From assembly GCA_039714835.1 (NCBI GenBank), contig JBDLIN010000083.1, positions 1 through 14,733 on the forward strand: DNA of 14,733 nt. Reading direction: 5' to 3'. Positions within the stretch are counted from its first letter, which is position 1. Each line of letters starts with the position of its first letter. Made by a program: the position numbers and the translations under genes. Positions 13,239-14,733 of the stretch are shown in pieces. Below the pieces are notes generated by a model. That model made no database searches, was not told where the DNA came from, and saw nothing but the letters and a program-made list of their open reading frames with translations. The DNA is from SZUA-22 sp039714835 (GTDB lineage Bacteria; Bacteroidota; Ignavibacteria; Ignavibacteriales; Melioribacteraceae).

Positions 13239-14405
13239 CTATTTTAATAGCTGCATCTTTTTTGTTAAAATAAAATCACCGGCTTGCATTCTGTAGAGAT
13301 AAACACCGCTGGTTAAATTTTCTGCTATAAAAGTAATTTTATGATATCCAGCTTGCATATTCTCATCAACTAAAACTTTTAGTTTTCTTCCCAAAATATC
13401 AAAAACTTCTATCGTAACCCATGCATTTTGAGGTAATGCAAATTTAATTTGTGTATTAGGATTAAACGGATTAGGATAATTTTGCCCTAGATCAAACTTA
13501 GCAGGTAGTTGTGTAATTTCACTATCTCTAACAACGGAAACAGATGAAGGTTCTATTATAATTCCTGTCGGAGCTGAGGCATTCACTTCATAATCAAATA
13601 TATCCGATCCGTCAAGTTCTGCAGACTTAACTTTGCCACTACCCATTTCTGTCCATGCCATCCTATTTTTACTTCGGTCGACTGCAATAGAATTGGGGTA
13701 AGAAAGGTTCGAGATTAAAAGAATTTCATTCGCACCATTAAGGTCAGCACATTTGATTTGATGACCATTCATCTCTGTCCAAAAGATCTTGCCGGAATCT
13801 GCATCAACCGCTAGACCTGAAGGACCTTTCAATCCAACTAGGATGTCCTCAGGCACAGCACTTTCAGACATATCCGCACACTGAATATTTCCTTCACCAA
13901 AATTTGTCCAGTACATTTTCCGTTCCCTAACATCCAGACTAATTGCTCGTGGTGTACTACTGCTTCCTGTACCAAAATCTATAAGTACAACCGGAGATGT
14001 ACCATCCATATTTGCTCGCCATATCTTTGGACCACTAGTTAAGTTCGTGGAAATCCAGTAAATTTTTTGGTCTACTGGGTCAATAGCTATTCCCCTCAGT
14101 GCGGATTGCGAGTCCATAACAACTATATCATTATCAAAGTCTGAAGAGATTACATTTATTTGGGCATTAAAATAGGCAAGTCCGGTCCAGTATATGGTAT
14201 CACCTGCTGCATTTATTGCAATACTCTGGGGCAGTGATCCAGAGGACAATGACTTTGACAATAATTCTTCCCCACTATTACTTGTTTTAACTAATCTAGG
14301 AGAATCAAAAACTGATTCAATCCAATATATATTTTGACCAAATAGTTGAAGCTGAAAACAGGTCAATAGTATAATTGTTATAAACAGATATTTTATCTTT
14401 TTCAT
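13239..14405 (-). CDS. Secreted YWTD beta-propeller protein with type IX sorting domain
   Basis: Extracellular or surface protein of 388 residues. A signal peptide covers about residues 1-23 (ending LFG). Six regularly spaced IYW/MYW/IFW/MAW motifs at about 26, 71, 115, 164, 207 and 249 mark LDL-receptor class B (YWTD) repeats, matching one complete six-bladed propeller to about residue 285. The last 80 or so residues form a type IX secretion C-terminal domain: NYPNPFNPNTQIKF from 309, VFDILGRKL, SGVYLYRM at 366-373 and the basic end TKKMQLLK. The protein should cross the outer membrane by type IX secretion and may remain attached. No catalytic residues are seen, so a binding role is likely. 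GAGAGG lies about 5 nt before ATG. It follows the tail-collar gene by 17 bp, suggesting an operon. Confidence 0.88.
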   Translation of the reverse strand: MKKIKYLFITIILLTCFQLQLFGQNIYWIESVFDSPRLVKTSNSGEELLSKSLSSGSLPQSIAINAAGDTIYWTGLAYFNAQINVISSDFDNDIVVMDSQSALRGIAIDPVDQKIYWISTNLTSGPKIWRANMDGTSPVVLIDFGTGSSSTPRAISLDVRERKMYWTNFGEGNIQCADMSESAVPEDILVGLKGPSGLAVDADSGKIFWTEMNGHQIKCADLNGANEILLISNLSYPNSIAVDRSKNRMAWTEMGSGKVKSAELDGSDIFDYEVNASAPTGIIIEPSSVSVVRDSEITQLPAKFDLGQNYPNPFNPNTQIKFALPQNAWVTIEVFDILGRKLKVLVDENMQAGYHKITFIAENLTSGVYLYRMQAGDFILTKKMQLLK

Positions 14406-14422
14406 TTTAGCCTCTCATACTC

Positions 14423-14733
14423 TTAAGGACGTGAAGGAAAAATACCCTGCAGAGCAATAATATAATTAACGGCCATAAAAGGCTGCATATTGTTAACAGG
14501 CAGATTTCCTCCAATATTCCCAATTGCAGCAGAACTAGCATTTAATTCTGTATTTGCGACTGTACCGTATTGCGGTGTTGAACCAGCATTTCTTGCCGGG
14601 AGAGCATCATTTGGTTTATCCGAAGTAGCTACAGTGGAATCAGCATAAAGTTGAATACTGTGAGTATGCGAAGGCAATTGATTAACTGTTAATGTTACTG
14701 TTTCAGTACCACCTTTCTGACCAAGCGGGTGAG
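14423..14733 (-). CDS. Tail-collar domain protein (microcystin-dependent-protein-like), 5' end outside window
   Basis: The C-terminal 102 or so codons of a gene that continues past the right edge. The open frame runs to the edge, and the codons before the TTG at 14677 are in frame and typical of the family: HPLGQKGGTETVTLTVNQLPSHTHS. The C-terminus NNMQPFMAVNYIIALQGIFPSRP (read in pieces) is also characteristic of the phage tail-collar / MdpB-like family. These proteins resemble phage tail-fibre parts but are common in bacterial genomes as secreted or surface proteins of poorly known role. The gene ends 17 bp before the YWTD beta-propeller gene and is probably cotranscribed with it. No phage genes are visible, but the upstream side is unseen. 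There is no type IX sorting domain at this C-terminus. Confidence 0.82.
   Translation of the reverse strand, partial: HPLGQKGGTETVTLTVNQLPSHTHSIQLYADSTVATSDKPNDALPARNAGSTPQYGTVANTELNASSAAIGNIGGNLPVNNMQPFMAVNYIIALQGIFPSRP

Noticed and set aside
14423..14733. The tail-collar domain was considered evidence of a prophage.
   Set aside because: The only visible neighbour is a type IX-secreted protein, no integrase, capsid or other tail gene is present, and this family is widespread outside phages.

Overview
The window looks like chromosomal DNA from an AT-rich, Gram-negative member of the Bacteroidota/Chlorobi assemblage, most likely an Ignavibacteria-type lineage. The main reasons are a secreted protein ending in a type IX secretion sorting domain (NYPNPFNP ... 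SGVYLYRM ... basic tail), an outer-membrane beta-barrel resembling the PorV/PorQ group, and overall base composition. Several genes have clear AGGA/GAGG ribosome binding sites. The taxon is inferred from families, not from a marker gene.

Layout, left to right: (i) a translationally coupled lipid pair on the + strand, a diacylglycerol-kinase-family lipid kinase and a PlsC-type acyltransferase whose ATG overlaps the kinase stop (82-1676). (ii) Three - strand genes: a membrane-anchored SRPBCC-fold protein, a secreted C69-family dipeptidase with a C-terminal TPR-like tail, and a dimethylarginine dimethylaminohydrolase-like enzyme (1686-5148). (iii) A + strand outer-membrane beta-barrel gene (5360-6616). 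(iv) A - strand bacterial relative of the eukaryotic cation-chloride cotransporters (SLC12), with sampled GC well above its neighbours (6680-8899). (v) A + strand monomeric NADP isocitrate dehydrogenase (9179-11407) converging on a - strand AsnA asparagine synthetase (11771-12904). (vi) A - strand pair running in from the right edge: a truncated tail-collar (microcystin-dependent-protein-like) gene, then a six-bladed YWTD beta-propeller with a type IX sorting tail (13239-14733).

Most genes are housekeeping or cell-envelope functions: phospholipid synthesis, TCA cycle, asparagine synthesis, ion transport, surface and secreted proteins. No defence system, CRISPR array, transposase, tRNA or rRNA was seen.

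The most unusual non-coding structure is the 363-bp convergent gap between icd and asnA. It holds seven separate palindromes in about 315 bp. Their apical loops follow a GNA/GNNA pattern that changes strand partway across, so each converging transcript reads purine-type loops just downstream of its own gene. Two of the palindromes are also inverted copies of each other.
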